64,000 nucleotides of DNA from contig VGJW01000001.1 in the NCBI GenBank assembly GCA_016867265.1, forward strand, positions 1 through 64,000. Reading direction: 5' to 3'. Each line of letters opens with the position of its first letter. Positions within the stretch are counted from its first letter, which is position 1. Below the pieces are notes generated by a model that did no database searches, had not been told where the DNA came from, and saw only the letters and a list, made by a program, of their open reading frames with translations. Below, in pieces: positions 44,793 through 53,060 of the stretch. The stretch comes from Candidatus Tanganyikabacteria bacterium (GTDB taxonomy: Bacteria > Cyanobacteriota > Sericytochromatia > S15B-MN24 > VGJW01). A program made the position numbers and the translations under genes.

Positions 44793-45361
44793 ACGCTTTT
44801 TCACGTTTCGCTATCGTGGCCGCCGGCCTCATGGTTCTTCCGGTGCTGGCGATCGCGCTTGCGGGCCTGCTCGGCCCGTCCGTCGTCACCCGGACCTCCG
44901 ATCGCGTCATCGAGGCACCGGTTGCCAAGGTCTGGCAGGGGGTCACGGGCTGGCAACTGTGGGCGGCCAAGGGTGACCCCATGATGCCGCCCGTCGGTTC
45001 GCGGTCCGTCGAGCCGGCGACGGGCAGCCCGGCCGTAATTCGTTACGCCATCGGTCAGGGGCAGACCTGGGAGCAGGAGGTCTCGGTCTGGGAGCCCGAG
45101 CACGCCTATGCCTTCCGCAATCGCCCCAAGGTGGGTGCTGCGGCTGCCCCGATGCTGATGCGCTTCGACCTCGAGCCGGCCGGTTCCGGGTCGGTCAAGG
45201 TGATCTTCTCGACGCGGCTCGAGCCGAAGACCTTCATGGACAAGGCCTTCGGCGTGGTCTTCGGCCTGGGGATAGGCACCCTCGAGGGTTACCAGCGGGC
45301 CTTGCTGGATGGCCTCGAGTCCTGGGCAGAGGGTCGCTCGGCTTCGGCCTCCGTCAACTGA
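44789..45361 (+). CDS. Membrane-anchored SRPBCC-domain protein
   Basis: This 190-residue protein has an N-terminal hydrophobic helix (about residues 6-30) and an SRPBCC/START-like lipid-binding fold (TRTSDRVIEAPVAKVWQGV, about 36-54; EVSVWEPEHAYAFRN; LMRFDLEPAGSGSVKVIFS; C-terminal helix LLDGLESWAE). Such folds bind hydrophobic small molecules and include polyketide cyclases. Its ATG overlaps the ligase stop (ATGA, 44789-44792). As the last gene of an operon with a prenyltransferase and ligase it may bind or process a hydrophobic product at the membrane. Its 3' end overlaps the convergent thioesterase by 8 bases. Confidence 0.75.
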   Translation: MNAFSRFAIVAAGLMVLPVLAIALAGLLGPSVVTRTSDRVIEAPVAKVWQGVTGWQLWAAKGDPMMPPVGSRSVEPATGSPAVIRYAIGQGQTWEQEVSVWEPEHAYAFRNRPKVGAAAAPMLMRFDLEPAGSGSVKVIFSTRLEPKTFMDKAFGVVFGLGIGTLEGYQRALLDGLESWAEGRSASASVN

Positions 45362-45764
45362 CGGGGAGCGGACTGTCCCAGGCGACAGGCTTGCCGTCCG
45401 CGCCCACCGTCACGAAGACGGCTTCTGCTGTCGTCACGAGAACGGATTCGGCACTGGGCCCGCGGCGGCGTGCCTCGACCCGGATGCCGATGGTCAGGCT
45501 GGTCTGCCCCTTGCCTTCCAGACGCGTGTAGAAACTCACGGTGTCGCCGACGTGGACGGGTTGTTCGAACTTCACTTCCCGCAGGGCCACGGTGACGAAC
45601 CGATGCTCGGTATGCCTACCGGCCTCGACAGCCGCCGCCAAGTCGAGATGGGACAGGATGACGCCGCCGAAGATGGTGCCGTGCTCGTTGGTGTCCTTGG
45701 GCAGCAGCAGCACCCGGATGGACGGTTCGACCGGCCAAGGGGGGGAGAGGGGCACGTCGGTCAT
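45354..45764 (-). CDS. Acyl-CoA thioesterase (hotdog fold, YciA-like)
   Basis: This 136-residue hotdog protein resembles YciA/acyl-CoA hydrolases. The catalytic region is NEHGTIFGGVILSHLDLAAAV (split across residues about 26-46, with Asn and Asp), followed by TVALREVKFEQPVHVGDTVSFY and the C-terminal VTTAEAVFVTVGADGKPV. It hydrolyses acyl-CoA, tying in with beta-oxidation, but it is not next to fadE. The ATG at 45764 has GGAGT 10 bases upstream. It is convergent with the five-gene operon. Confidence 0.9.
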   Translation of the reverse strand: MTDVPLSPPWPVEPSIRVLLLPKDTNEHGTIFGGVILSHLDLAAAVEAGRHTEHRFVTVALREVKFEQPVHVGDTVSFYTRLEGKGQTSLTIGIRVEARRRGPSAESVLVTTAEAVFVTVGADGKPVAWDSPLPVS

Positions 45765-45810
45765 GGCGATGGGACTCCGGAGAAGAGGCGGACGGCTAGG
45801 ATTTGTGTTA

Positions 45811-45816
45811 ATTATA
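45811..45816 (-). promoter_or_regulatory. Consensus -10 (TATAAT) for the thioesterase gene
   Basis: The leftward strand reads TATAAT inside an A/T-rich island (45795-45830) 46 bases upstream of the thioesterase ATG. No good -35 is seen. The same island serves as the divergent upstream region of the protease gene. Confidence 0.5.
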
Positions 45817-45858
45817 GGTTAGTTGAAGATTGGATCTGCAGGGAAGGACGTCCCGACG

Positions 45859-47124
45859 GTGCGGTTTCTGCTTGTGCTCGTGATGCTTGCGGGCTGCGGC
45901 CTGCAACCCGCGTTCCCGTTGGCCCCCGCTGCGTCCGCGGATCTGGCTGCCCAAGCCGTGGAAGGTGAGGTGCTCGTCCGCCTTGCTGCGGGCGCCACGC
46001 TTCCGCAGGGCTGGTCGACGCTCCGTGTCCTGTCGGGCCTCGATGCCTCGCTGGTCCGTGTTCCTCGGACCTTGACGCTCAAGCAGGCGGTGGACCGTCT
46101 GCAGCGTTTGTCGGGCGTCATCTGGGCCGAGCCCAATTGGCGGGTCGACCTGGTCGAGGATGGGGCTCCCCCCGTGATGAGCCTGCCCGCGTTCAGCGAG
46201 AACGCGACCCCTCCCGACCTGTGGCATCTGCAACGGGTACAGGCCCGTGATGCGTGGAACACGACCAAGGGCCGGGGCGTGACGGTGGCGGTGATCGATA
46301 CCGGCATCGACGCCACCCACCCTGCCTTCCTCGGTCGCGTCCTGTCCGGCTACGATGCCATCGACAGGGATTCGGACCCGCGTGATGACAACGGACATGG
46401 CACGCACGTGGCGGGTATCATCGCGGCGCAGGCGCCCGACTTGTCGCTGCTCGGGCTAGCACCCGAGTCGCGGATCATGCCTGTCCGCGTTCTGGGGGAT
46501 CGCGGAGGTTCCGCGGAATCCGTCGCGACCGGCATTCAGTGGGCCGTGGCCCGCGGTGCCCACGTCCTCAACCTGAGTCTCGGCTCCCCGATGCGCTCAC
46601 GGCTGATCGAGGATGCCGTCAAGACCGCCTTGCAGCGTGGTGTCGTCGTCGTGGCGGCCATGGGCAACGCCGGTGACCGGGGCAATCCCCGGATCTACCC
46701 GGCGAGCCTGCCGGGCGTCATCGCGGTCGGTGCGACCGATCTTGTGGACCGGCGGACGTCGTGGTCTTGTTTTGGACGCTGGCAGGCGCTTGCCGCGCCC
46801 GGCTACGGCATCTGGTCTACCTTCCCCACCTACGACTGCGCGCTGGTACGTCTGGCGCGCGAGAATCCCTCGGCATTGCCGCCCGAGAACCGGATCGACA
46901 CCTATGCTTCAGCCTTGTCCGGCACCAGCCAGGCCGCTCCGGTCGTGGCTGGCGTCGCCGCGTTAGTGCGTGCGATGGCGCCGGAGATGGCTCCTGACAA
47001 GGTGGCCAGCCTGCTGCAGGACGCTGCGAGAGATCTGGGTGCGCCCGGTTTCGACAGCTACCATGGCCATGGCATGGTCCAGGCCGCCAATGCGCTCAAG
47101 CTGGTCCGCGCGACCAAGCCCTGA
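45859..47124 (+). CDS. Subtilisin-like serine protease (S8), lipoprotein
   Basis: This 421-residue protein has a lipoprotein signal (RFLLVLVMLAGC, lipobox at about residues 9-12), an I9-type propeptide (about 30-90: VEGEVLVRLAAGATLP..IWAEPNW) and a subtilase domain. The triad is complete: Asp in VAVIDTGIDATH, His in DNGHGTHVAGIIA, Ser in SGTSQAAPVVAGVAA. The oxyanion Asn lies in AAMGNAGDRG. It should act in the envelope. The GTG at 45859 has AAGGA 10 bases upstream; a TTG at 45823 would add 12 residues before the signal. Confidence 0.92.
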   Translation: MRFLLVLVMLAGCGLQPAFPLAPAASADLAAQAVEGEVLVRLAAGATLPQGWSTLRVLSGLDASLVRVPRTLTLKQAVDRLQRLSGVIWAEPNWRVDLVEDGAPPVMSLPAFSENATPPDLWHLQRVQARDAWNTTKGRGVTVAVIDTGIDATHPAFLGRVLSGYDAIDRDSDPRDDNGHGTHVAGIIAAQAPDLSLLGLAPESRIMPVRVLGDRGGSAESVATGIQWAVARGAHVLNLSLGSPMRSRLIEDAVKTALQRGVVVVAAMGNAGDRGNPRIYPASLPGVIAVGATDLVDRRTSWSCFGRWQALAAPGYGIWSTFPTYDCALVRLARENPSALPPENRIDTYASALSGTSQAAPVVAGVAALVRAMAPEMAPDKVASLLQDAARDLGAPGFDSYHGHGMVQAANALKLVRATKP

Positions 47125-47142
47125 CGCCGGGGGGATGGCCCC

Positions 47143-48363
47143 GTGATTTTTCTTTCGCAGTATCTGAACCGGCCTGTCCGGACGGTGGATGGGCGCAAGG
47201 TCGGCACGCTGCGTGACGTCACGTTCGTCAGCGAGGGTGATTTCCCGGTGGTCGCCGGCCTAGTCTGCGCCAAGGGGCGTCAGCGACGTGTCATTCCCTG
47301 GCGTTCGGTCGATCGGGTCACGCTGGATACCTTCGTCGTCCGGGAGGAGGCCGCCTGGCCAGAATTGGGGCCGGCTGAACGGTTGCTCGCACTCGATGTC
47401 ATGGACAGCCAGGTCGTCGACATGGACGGTGCCCATGTCGTCCGTGTCAATGACCTGCAATTGGCTTGGCAAGGGCAGATCCTGCGGGTGGTCGGCGTCG
47501 ACATCGGACCCTGGGGCCTGGCCCGGAGACTCGGGCTGGCTCCCGCCTTGGCATGGCTGAGCCGCGCCTTGAGATGGCAGCCTCCCGAAGGCGTGGTGCG
47601 CTGGGACATGGTCGAGCCCGTCGAGAAGCAGACGGCGACCGTCCGGTTGCGCGTCTCGTCCGACCGGCTCGCCCGACTGCATCCCGCCGACCTCGCCGAC
47701 ATCGTCGCGGAGCTTGGGCATGAGCAACGGTCGCAAGTGCTCGAAGCACTCGACGATGCCCAGTTGGCCGGCATCATGGAAGAGGCCAGTCCCGAACTGC
47801 AAAGCGCGATTCTCGATGGTCTCGATGAAGAGCGTGCGGCCGATGTTCTCGAGGAGATGGAGCCGGACGATGCGGCGGATTTGCTCTCCGAGTTGCCCGA
47901 GGAGCGAGCCCGCGACCTGATGGAGCGGATGGACGCCGAGGATGCCAGCGAGGTCCGGGACTTGCTGGCTTACGAGGACGGCACGGTCGGCGCCTTGATG
48001 ACGACCAGCTTCTGGGAGGTGCCCGCCTCGTGGAGCGTCGGTCGTGCCTTGGACTGGGTCCGGGGCGAGGGTGCCGCGGACGAGTTGTGCAGCTACCTCT
48101 ATGCGGTGGATGCGGAGGGCCGGTTGGCCGGGGTGCTCTCCTTCCGCCATCTGGTCCGGGCTGACGTGGCGACTCCGCTCGCGGCCCTGTTTCCAGGCCA
48201 GTTGGTCACGGTGGGGGCCCGTGAGCCGGCCATGAGCGCGCTGGAGAAACTCTTCCATTACAACCTGCTTTCCTTGCCAGTCTTGCAGGAGGACGGGCGG
48301 TTGCTGGGCGTCGTGGGGGTGCTCGATGCCTTGTCCCTCGTCCACGAGCCGGAGGAGCCCTGA
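47143..48363 (+). CDS. PRC-barrel - MgtE N-domain - CBS protein, regulator of the adjacent NRAMP-type transporter
   Basis: This 406-residue soluble protein combines two PRC-barrel-like segments (about 1-70 and 80-125; LNRPVRTVDGRKVGTLRDV), the MgtE N-terminal helical domain (about 175-285: HPADLADIVAELGHEQR; ADVLEEMEPDDAADLL) and a CBS-pair region (about 290-400, LLSLPVLQEDGRLLGVVG). It lacks any membrane helices. In MgtE these domains sense Mg2+ and gate the channel. Here they are encoded separately and coupled to the next gene (TGATG), so a role as a metal-sensing regulatory partner is a strong inference. The GTG start follows the protease gene by 18 bases. Confidence 0.88.
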   Translation: MIFLSQYLNRPVRTVDGRKVGTLRDVTFVSEGDFPVVAGLVCAKGRQRRVIPWRSVDRVTLDTFVVREEAAWPELGPAERLLALDVMDSQVVDMDGAHVVRVNDLQLAWQGQILRVVGVDIGPWGLARRLGLAPALAWLSRALRWQPPEGVVRWDMVEPVEKQTATVRLRVSSDRLARLHPADLADIVAELGHEQRSQVLEALDDAQLAGIMEEASPELQSAILDGLDEERAADVLEEMEPDDAADLLSELPEERARDLMERMDAEDASEVRDLLAYEDGTVGALMTTSFWEVPASWSVGRALDWVRGEGAADELCSYLYAVDAEGRLAGVLSFRHLVRADVATPLAALFPGQLVTVGAREPAMSALEKLFHYNLLSLPVLQEDGRLLGVVGVLDALSLVHEPEEP

Positions 48364-49691
48364 TGCCGGGAACCGGCAAGCTTCATCCGTCCGATGCCGA
48401 GGCTGACGCGCTCGTCACCATTCGCTTCAACAAGCGCCGTTGGTTGATGCTGCTGGGGACGCTGGGACCGGGTATCCTCGCCGCGAGTGCAGGTAACGAC
48501 GCGGGCGGCATTGCCACCTACGCCACGGCAGGTGCCCGCTACGGCTATGCGATGCTCTGGGCCCTGCTGCTCATCACCGTGGCCTTGGCGATGATCCAGG
48601 AGATGGCGACCCGCATGGGGGCCGTGACGGGCAAGGGGCTGTCCTCGCTGATTCGTGAGCGGTTCGGCCTCAGGGCCACGGTCTTCGCGATGGGGTGCCT
48701 GCTGGTGGCCAATGTCGCCACGACGTTGGCTGACTTTGCCGGGGTGGCTGCGGCTGCGGAACTCTTCGGCGTGCCGCGCTGGCTGGCTGTCCCGGTGGCT
48801 GCCGGGGGACTCTGGTGGCTGGTGGCCAAGGGCAGCTTTGCCCGCGTGGAGCGGACGTTCATGCTGCTGGCCTTCGTGTTCCTGTCCTACGTGGCGGCGG
48901 CTTTCCTCGCCCGCCCGGATTGGTCCCGGGTCCTGCACGACGCCGTCGTGCCCAATTGGCCCTCGGTGCCCGCAGCCACGGCGATGCGGGACCATCTCCA
49001 AGGCTATCTGCTCGTGCTGATCGCCACCATCGGGACCACGATCACGCCGTGGATGCAGTTCTTCCTGCAGGCCTCGGTCGTCGACAAGGGCGTGACCATC
49101 CGTCAGTACGGGTTTGCCCGCTTCGACGCGTTCTTCGGTGCCTTGACGGCCGATCTCGTCTCCTTCTTCATCATCGTGGCGACGGCAGCCGCCTTGTTCT
49201 ATCCGGCAATGCAACCGCATGCGCTGGCCGATGCCGCCTCGGCCGCGTCGGCGCTGGTTCCGGTTGCCGGTCGCCACGCGGGCCTGCTCTTCGGTGTCGG
49301 TTTGCTGGGGGCGTCCTTGCTGGCGGCGTCCGTCGTCCCTCTGGCCACGGCCTACGCCGTATGCGAGGCCTTCGGCTTCGAGGCCGGCCTCGGCAAGGAC
49401 TTCCGGCGGGCACCGGTCTTTCTTGGCCTCTACACGCTGCTGATTGGCCTGGGTGCCCTGGTGGCGGTCATTCCTGGCCTGCCCTTGCTGCCTCTGATGC
49501 TGGTCGCACAGGACATCAACGGAATCCTTTTGCCGGTCATCCTCGTCTATATGCTGAGGCTGGTCAACGACCGGCGCCTGATGGGCGTGCATGTCAACGG
49601 TGTGGTCTACAATACAGTGGTCTGGGGGATGGTGGTCGTGGTTTCGCTGCTGACGGCGACCATGGTCGTCACCAGCCTCTGGCCGACCTGA
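48363..49691 (+). CDS. NRAMP-related divalent metal (probably Mg2+) transporter
   Basis: This 442-residue, 11-12-helix protein belongs to the NRAMP superfamily but to the branch lacking the canonical metal motif. The helix-1 DPGN is replaced by ASAGNDAGGIATYATAGARY (about residues 39-58), and the helix-6 region reads ATIGTTITPWMQFFLQAS (about 219-236) with no MPH motif. These are the features of NRAMP-related magnesium transporters (NRMT). Its ATG overlaps the stop of the MgtE-N/CBS gene, a pairing that fits Mg2+ transport with a detached sensor. Confidence 0.85.
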   Translation: MPGTGKLHPSDAEADALVTIRFNKRRWLMLLGTLGPGILAASAGNDAGGIATYATAGARYGYAMLWALLLITVALAMIQEMATRMGAVTGKGLSSLIRERFGLRATVFAMGCLLVANVATTLADFAGVAAAAELFGVPRWLAVPVAAGGLWWLVAKGSFARVERTFMLLAFVFLSYVAAAFLARPDWSRVLHDAVVPNWPSVPAATAMRDHLQGYLLVLIATIGTTITPWMQFFLQASVVDKGVTIRQYGFARFDAFFGALTADLVSFFIIVATAAALFYPAMQPHALADAASAASALVPVAGRHAGLLFGVGLLGASLLAASVVPLATAYAVCEAFGFEAGLGKDFRRAPVFLGLYTLLIGLGALVAVIPGLPLLPLMLVAQDINGILLPVILVYMLRLVNDRRLMGVHVNGVVYNTVVWGMVVVVSLLTATMVVTSLWPT

Positions 49692-49705
49692 AAGGGGGAT
49701 GGAGC

Positions 49706-50551
49706 ATGAACCGGAATCTGGTATCTGGCCTGCTCGTGGCGACGTTGCTGGCTGCGTGCGGCGGCAATCAAGGTGACAGCGCCTCGGGCGACGGGGACCG
49801 CTATGTTTCGGCCAGGGTTTCCGGCGACCGTGAGACCATCAACCTCGACGCCGTGCATGAGGCTTTCTTCAAGGCGCAGGGCCAGGACTTCGACTCCTGG
49901 ATGCAGGCCTTCGAAAAGCGTGTCAACGAGATCCACGAAGGCGACGAGGTCGTGTCCATCGATGCCCGCCGCAAGGACGGCATGGTCAAGGTCGTGGGCT
50001 ATGTGGACGAGGATGGCGAGGACGGCTTCGGCGAGGCCAAGGACCGCAAGCTGTTTGCTCTGGAGCAGACGGGTGTCGCCGAGGGGGCCAAGGGTTTTCC
50101 GTACCAGGTCAGCGGTGGGCAGGGGCAGCCGTTCTTCCAGGGCTATCCACCCCCGCAGTACCACTCCGGCAGCCTGCTCGACAATCCGTTCGTCCAATTC
50201 ATGATTCTGAATCAGGTCTTCAACGGGGGCTTCGGTTACAGCACGCCGTGGCGCAGGACGACCGTGCTTCGCAACCATCGTGATGCCTACCGGACGTCGC
50301 CCGCATGGCGTACCCAGAGCTCGGCGAACAAGGGCTTCATGTCGCGTTGGTTCGGCAACAAGGACAGGGTGACCAGCCAGCGGCGCTTCGGTTCCGGCAC
50401 GTCGAGCCAGGATTCTTCGGGCTACCGGACCCAGCGCCGGAGCTGGTTCGGCGGCTCCTCCGGATCCTCTGGTTCGTCAGGCTGGGGCGGGCGTCGGTCG
50501 GGTTCGGGCTTCGGCGGTGGGCGCCGTGCCTGGGGCGGTCGCAGGCGTTAG
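49706..50551 (+). CDS. Lipoprotein with Gly/Ser/Arg-rich C-terminal tail
   Basis: This 281-residue protein has a lipobox signal (VSGLLVATLLAACGG, Cys at about residue 18). The N-terminal half (about 30-140) is soluble with charged and acidic stretches. It is followed by a Phe/Tyr/Asn-rich segment (FVQFMILNQVFNGGFGY) and a C-terminal tail rich in Ser, Gly, Trp and Arg (FGGGRRAWGGRRR at the end), an RGG-like low-complexity pattern. The tail could bind polyanions such as cell-surface polymer or nucleic acid; this is inference. The ATG has GGGGGATGGAG upstream and follows the transporter by 14 bases. No family is recognised. Confidence 0.68.
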   Translation: MNRNLVSGLLVATLLAACGGNQGDSASGDGDRYVSARVSGDRETINLDAVHEAFFKAQGQDFDSWMQAFEKRVNEIHEGDEVVSIDARRKDGMVKVVGYVDEDGEDGFGEAKDRKLFALEQTGVAEGAKGFPYQVSGGQGQPFFQGYPPPQYHSGSLLDNPFVQFMILNQVFNGGFGYSTPWRRTTVLRNHRDAYRTSPAWRTQSSANKGFMSRWFGNKDRVTSQRRFGSGTSSQDSSGYRTQRRSWFGGSSGSSGSSGWGGRRSGSGFGGGRRAWGGRRR

Positions 50552-50552
50552 G

Positions 50553-51506
50553 ATGAGCAGGCTTCCGACACTGGAGTGGCGCGAACCCGCCGAGGGCTTG
50601 GCCTTGACCATGGTGCTCGCCCAGGGCGAGATTCGCGGGTCCGCGGCCGACCTGGTCTTCGGGGTACTGGGTGACCCTGGTGATGCTGCCCGCCGTTTCG
50701 GCCTCGACAGGGATCGGACGATGGTGCTTGAAATCCTTCATCGCCGTGTCTTCACCGGCAGCGGCGATGACCTCGAGATCAGGGATGGCGTCGAGATCTA
50801 TGCCGGGGACGACCCCCTCGATCCCGAGACGCCGGTGCGCCAGCTTTTCGAGGATGCGCAGGGACCAGTGGTCTTCACCGTACGCTCGGATGACGACGCC
50901 TCCCGGCGCGCGCGTCACATGCAGGCCTATGCCCTGATGGGCCTGGTGTGGGCGGCGCGCGGTGACGGTCTGGCGCTGCCGGCCGACAAGGTCGACCGCC
51001 TGGGGGACCTGTTGCTGCTTGCCGAACGTCGCGACTTGCTCCGGCACGAGCCCGCCCGTCATCGTTTCGTCCTGACCGAGACGGGCAGCCGCATGGCGGC
51101 AGGTCTGGTCCACGAGGCCGAGGACCTCGTCCATCGGTTCGATCTCTTTGCCGATGTGACGGGGCCTTCGGGGGGGAGCGTGCATTTCGGGGCCGGCCAC
51201 GGCGAGGACCTGCGGATCCCGATGTGGGAGCGTGTGGGCATCGAGCCCTTCCGGGCGCGGTTCGTCCTGGGCTTGCTGGATGGCGAAGTCACCGAGGAAC
51301 CGGACTTCCCGGTCAATCTGACGCAACCGGCTTGGTTCGGCAGGTTCTTTGCCCCGGTCGAGCACGCACCGCATCCGGACGACCTGCCGCCGGGCGCATT
51401 GGACCGTGTCGCGGATGCCGCGGCAGAAGAGGGTCTGGTCGAAGAGACGACCGTCACCCGGGGCGGCGGCATGTCGCCGTGGTGGTGGGCCCTGCTCCTG
51501 CTATGA
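50553..51506 (+). CDS. Hypothetical protein, coupled to the lipoprotein gene
   Basis: I do not recognise this 317-residue protein. It is acidic and soluble without signal peptide; two internal segments (about 10-110 and 180-280) have regular strand-helix patterning. The final ~8 residues are hydrophobic (WWWALLLL), which could be a minimal membrane-associating tail. The ATG at 50553 starts 1 base after the previous stop, so the two are coupled. The function is unknown. Confidence 0.62.
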   Translation: MSRLPTLEWREPAEGLALTMVLAQGEIRGSAADLVFGVLGDPGDAARRFGLDRDRTMVLEILHRRVFTGSGDDLEIRDGVEIYAGDDPLDPETPVRQLFEDAQGPVVFTVRSDDDASRRARHMQAYALMGLVWAARGDGLALPADKVDRLGDLLLLAERRDLLRHEPARHRFVLTETGSRMAAGLVHEAEDLVHRFDLFADVTGPSGGSVHFGAGHGEDLRIPMWERVGIEPFRARFVLGLLDGEVTEEPDFPVNLTQPAWFGRFFAPVEHAPHPDDLPPGALDRVADAAAEEGLVEETTVTRGGGMSPWWWALLLL

Positions 51507-51550
51507 GGCAGGCTCAAAAGGGGTACAGTCGTTCAGGAGGAGCATCGCCC

Positions 51551-52171
51551 GTGCACCCATGGTTGTCCCGGCTCACGGCCCTCGTGGTGTCCACCCTGCT
51601 GGTTCTTGGCGCCGCGCCGTCCGTGCGCGCGCAATCGGAGCAGGGGTCGGCCTTCGTGCCCTATGAGTTCGAGATTCTCGAGTCTGTCGAGGCCGATCCT
51701 TCTTCCGATGCTTCTTTCCTGCCCAGCAAGGGCACTGTGTCCTCCACGCGGGACAATACCACCAAGCACCTGATGCTGGTGACGGTGCGGATCACCAACA
51801 ACAACGATCTGGATGCTCAGGCCGAGGGCCGCAAGTTCGAAGCCACCGAGTTCACGCTTGAAGCCGTGGGTGGCGGTGTCTACCGGCCCCATCCCTACTC
51901 CCGTGCCACGACCCGCGTGCGCGCCAATCCCGGCGAGTCGGTGCAGATGACATTGGGTTTCTATATCCCTGCGGGCCGCTACGTGATGGTCTTCCGTGAC
52001 CCGGACTACGACGGCAAGATTGTGGAAGCCGAGATCGGGCCGACCATCCAGATTGACGACGACGGACCCGCCGCCATGTTCTGGGGGCTCGGGAACTTCA
52101 TTCTGGCAGGCGCGCTCATCGCGCTTCCCGTGGCTGCGTCGCTGCTGCGTACGAACAATCTGTTCAAGTAG
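51551..52171 (+). CDS. Secreted protein with C-terminal anchor, unknown function
   Basis: This 206-residue protein has a signal peptide (LTALVVSTLLVLGAAPSVRAQ, about residues 8-28) and a beta-rich domain in the middle. The domain has VTVRITNNNDLDAQ and EFTLEAVGGGVYRP, then YIPAGRYVMVFRDPDYDGK, resembling DUF4352-like immunoglobulin folds. A C-terminal membrane helix (FWGLGNFILAGALIALPVAASLL) follows. The GTG at 51551 has a strong GGAGGAG 8 bases upstream. The 62 bases before the next, convergent gene hold nothing clear. Confidence 0.7.
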   Translation: MHPWLSRLTALVVSTLLVLGAAPSVRAQSEQGSAFVPYEFEILESVEADPSSDASFLPSKGTVSSTRDNTTKHLMLVTVRITNNNDLDAQAEGRKFEATEFTLEAVGGGVYRPHPYSRATTRVRANPGESVQMTLGFYIPAGRYVMVFRDPDYDGKIVEAEIGPTIQIDDDGPAAMFWGLGNFILAGALIALPVAASLLRTNNLFK

Positions 52172-52233
52172 CGCGCAGCGACTAGCTCAAGGCCGTTCGT
52201 CAGGCTCGCGCGGCCGGGCAGGGCGCCTTGCGA

Positions 52234-52938
52234 TCAGGTTGCGGGCGGAGTCACGGGTGCCGCGGTAGGCGTCGTGACGGGTGCCTGAATGGGCAGGGGC
52301 GTCGATGGCTCCCCGGACTGCGCCTTGCCTGCGGCGTTCAACATATTCAGATACAGGCGCAGGGAACGGGCTTCGGTGACCTCGGGCACGGTGAACCACA
52401 CCACCCCGGTGATGCTGCAGCTGGCTTCGGCCGTATTCGTGCACGGCTTGAGCGCCAGCGTGACGGACCTGCTGGACAGGGCCGTGAAGATCGTTGTGGC
52501 CTCAACCTCGCCAGGCAAGGTGGTGGAAGTCTCGGCGCCCAGTTCCAGGACCGACACCGCGGGTGACTGACCCTTGTGGTCGTAGGTGGTGGCATAGCGG
52601 TAGGCATAGATGCTGCCCGGTCGATACGGGTTGACGAAGACCGATTCCGTGCCGACAGATGTCGCCGCATCCGTGATCAAGGCAGAACCGCTGGCTGTCA
52701 CCAACTGGTCCACGCGAAATGTCGGGGTTACACCCTCATCGTCCGGCTTGACATCCACCGTCGCCCCGGCGTCATTCAGGGCCACCAGCCAGTATGGGCC
52801 ACCGGCAGCTTCGGCCTTGACCACCAGCTGCTCCCAGGTGACTGGCGCGGCAGCCGTGGCGCTGGGGGAGACAAGCTTCAGGCCGTCGCTCGACGTGCAC
52901 GCTGCCAGAAGGGGAACGACCGCCCAAGCTCGACGCAT
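52234..52938 (-). CDS. Lipoprotein of unknown function
   Basis: This 234-residue protein has a short lipoprotein signal (VVPLLAACTSS, lipobox Cys at about residue 14). The mature part is Thr/Ser/Val-rich with beta-type segments (PYWLVALNDAGATVDVKP; SVFVNPYRPGSIYAYRYATTYD) and ends in a Pro/Thr/Ala-rich tail (PVTTPTAAPVTPPAT). No family is recognised. The upstream region (52939-53060) is shared with the divergent SLH porin gene and carries a perfect 10-base inverted repeat. Confidence 0.65.
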   Translation of the reverse strand: MRRAWAVVPLLAACTSSDGLKLVSPSATAAAPVTWEQLVVKAEAAGGPYWLVALNDAGATVDVKPDDEGVTPTFRVDQLVTASGSALITDAATSVGTESVFVNPYRPGSIYAYRYATTYDHKGQSPAVSVLELGAETSTTLPGEVEATTIFTALSSRSVTLALKPCTNTAEASCSITGVVWFTVPEVTEARSLRLYLNMLNAAGKAQSGEPSTPLPIQAPVTTPTAAPVTPPAT

Positions 52939-52990
52939 CCGCCTGACTCCTCACGACACTGGACCTGTCCCGGTGCGAGACCACGCCCTT

Positions 52991-53050
52991 TCGTACCCCT
53001 CGCCCGGGACGCCTAACCGCGTGTTTGCCTTGAGGTCCGGAGGGGTACGA
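52991..53050. repeat. Perfect 10-base inverted repeat between divergent genes
   Basis: TCGTACCCCT (52991-53000) and AGGGGTACGA (53041-53050) are perfect inverted copies separated by 40 bases. They sit between the lipoprotein gene (leftward) and the SLH porin gene (rightward). AGGGGTACGA also occurs at 7035-7044 upstream of the AI-2E-type permease. They could be regulator sites or promoter elements; the right copy overlaps the porin's translation start region. Confidence 0.5.
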
Positions 53051-53060
53051 GCAGCATGCC

